In this document: piece after piece, positions 6,557 to 7,138 of the stretch
Numbering within the stretch: the first letter of the stretch is position 1
Layout: each line of letters starts with the position of its first letter
Source: CAYMST01 sp964393115
GTDB taxonomy: Bacteria > Bacteroidota > Bacteroidia > Cytophagales > Cyclobacteriaceae
Direction of reading: 5' to 3'
Length of the DNA stretch: 7,138 nucleotides
NCBI GenBank assembly: GCA_964393115.1
Contig: CAYMST010000249.1
Span: 1-7,138, forward strand
The notes under the pieces: model-generated
The model's input: the letters and a program-made list of their open reading frames with translations, nothing else
Told to the model about the DNA's origin: nothing
Databases searched by the model: none
Translations under genes and position numbers: made by a program

Positions 6557-7138
6557 TTATTTCTTGGGTAATCGTAGCTGAACATGTGTGCCGGTACCAT
6601 CAGCGTTTAGGTCCGATACAACTACGGAGTAACTTTTATGGTAGACTTTGTTGATAATACGAATACGCTCTTCAGTGTTTTTCAGGCCAGTAGATTGGTG
6701 TTTGCCTTGGTGCTTGGTCTTATTGGCCTGAGAATTCTTTCTCCCAATGCCGTTGTCTGTTATGTCTATTACTAAGTCATTATCCATTAATTGAAATTTG
6801 ACTGTCAAAATTCCTTTGTCTGATTTATAACGTAGTCCGTGCCATATCGCATTTTCAATATAGGGTTGTACCAGCATTGGAGGGACTTTGATAGCATCTG
6901 GAGTGAGGCTTTCATCAAACTGCAAAGAATAATCAAACTTATCGCTAAACCGTTTATGCTCTAGCTTTAAGTAAAGTGAAAGAATTTCTTTTTCCTCCGA
7001 AAGACTAATAAAGTCTAACTGTGAGTTGTCCAATACAAGGCGCATGAGTTTGGAGAACTCTGAAAGAAACTTGTTGGCCGATCTCTCATCATTCAAGGCT
7101 ATAAACTGATTTACCGAGTTTAGGGCGTTGAAAATAAA
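6557..7138 (-). CDS. LytS/YehU-type sensor histidine kinase, 5' end cut by window edge
   Basis: The frame is open to the right edge and supplies the last 193 residues of the kinase. The visible part opens with FIFNALNSVNQFI, the second half of the His_kinase motif (usually NPHFIFNALNS); the phospho-accepting histidine therefore lies just outside the window. The GHKL ATPase domain follows, with the N-box QPYIENAIWHG (91-101), the G1 box DNGIGR (128-133) and the G2 segment STGLKNTEERI (149-159). The sensor region and membrane segments are not in view. A TTG at 7096 encodes an internal leucine and is not the start, since homology continues upstream. The kinase should phosphorylate the response regulator encoded 15 bases downstream. 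Confidence 0.93.
   Translation of the reverse strand, partial: FIFNALNSVNQFIALNDERSANKFLSEFSKLMRLVLDNSQLDFISLSEEKEILSLYLKLEHKRFSDKFDYSLQFDESLTPDAIKVPPMLVQPYIENAIWHGLRYKSDKGILTVKFQLMDNDLVIDITDNGIGRKNSQANKTKHQGKHQSTGLKNTEERIRIINKVYHKSYSVVVSDLNADGTGTHVQLRLPKK

Noticed and set aside
7094..7096. TTG at 7096 as the start of the histidine kinase
   Set aside because: The frame is open beyond it to the window edge and encodes the conserved FIFNALNS motif, so the TTG is an internal leucine.

Overview
All six genes found in this window lie on the minus strand, so transcription runs from high to low coordinates. The sequence suggests a member of the Bacteroidota, probably a marine or soil cytophagium or flavobacterium. 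Reasons: a LytS-type kinase paired with a LytTR regulator, a mevalonate-pathway HMG-CoA reductase, moderately AT-rich DNA, and start codons mostly without Shine-Dalgarno sequences. This placement is an inference; no marker gene such as rRNA is present.

Right part (about 5804-7138): a two-component system. The 3' portion of a LytS/YehU-type sensor histidine kinase enters from the right edge, cut almost exactly at the phospho-accepting histidine motif. Fifteen bases later comes a complete LytTR-family response regulator.

Middle (5561-5803): a 243-base AT-rich gap holding several short inverted repeats. It is the only long non-coding stretch and the likely site of the promoter for the genes that follow.

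Left part (1-5560): four tightly packed genes that look like one operon. In order of transcription they are (1) a complete soluble HMG-CoA reductase with all four catalytic residues; (2) a UbiA-superfamily integral membrane protein with a recognisable first Asp-rich motif and a strongly altered second motif, overlapping gene 1 by 20 bases; (3) an 867-residue ATP-grasp plus swivelling-histidine phosphotransferase with the rifampin-phosphotransferase layout and no PEP-binding barrel, joined to gene 2 by an ATGA overlap; and (4) a BtaA-like (DUF3419) aminocarboxypropyl transferase, which runs off the left edge.

Taken together, the set contains the enzyme that commits carbon to isoprenoids, a membrane enzyme of the prenyl-transfer superfamily, an ATP-dependent phosphotransferase of unknown substrate, and an enzyme related to those that build homoserine-ether (betaine) lipid head groups. 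The coupled arrangement suggests a dedicated pathway for an isoprenoid-containing or modified membrane lipid, or another prenylated metabolite. The individual family calls are well supported; the joint pathway is a hypothesis.
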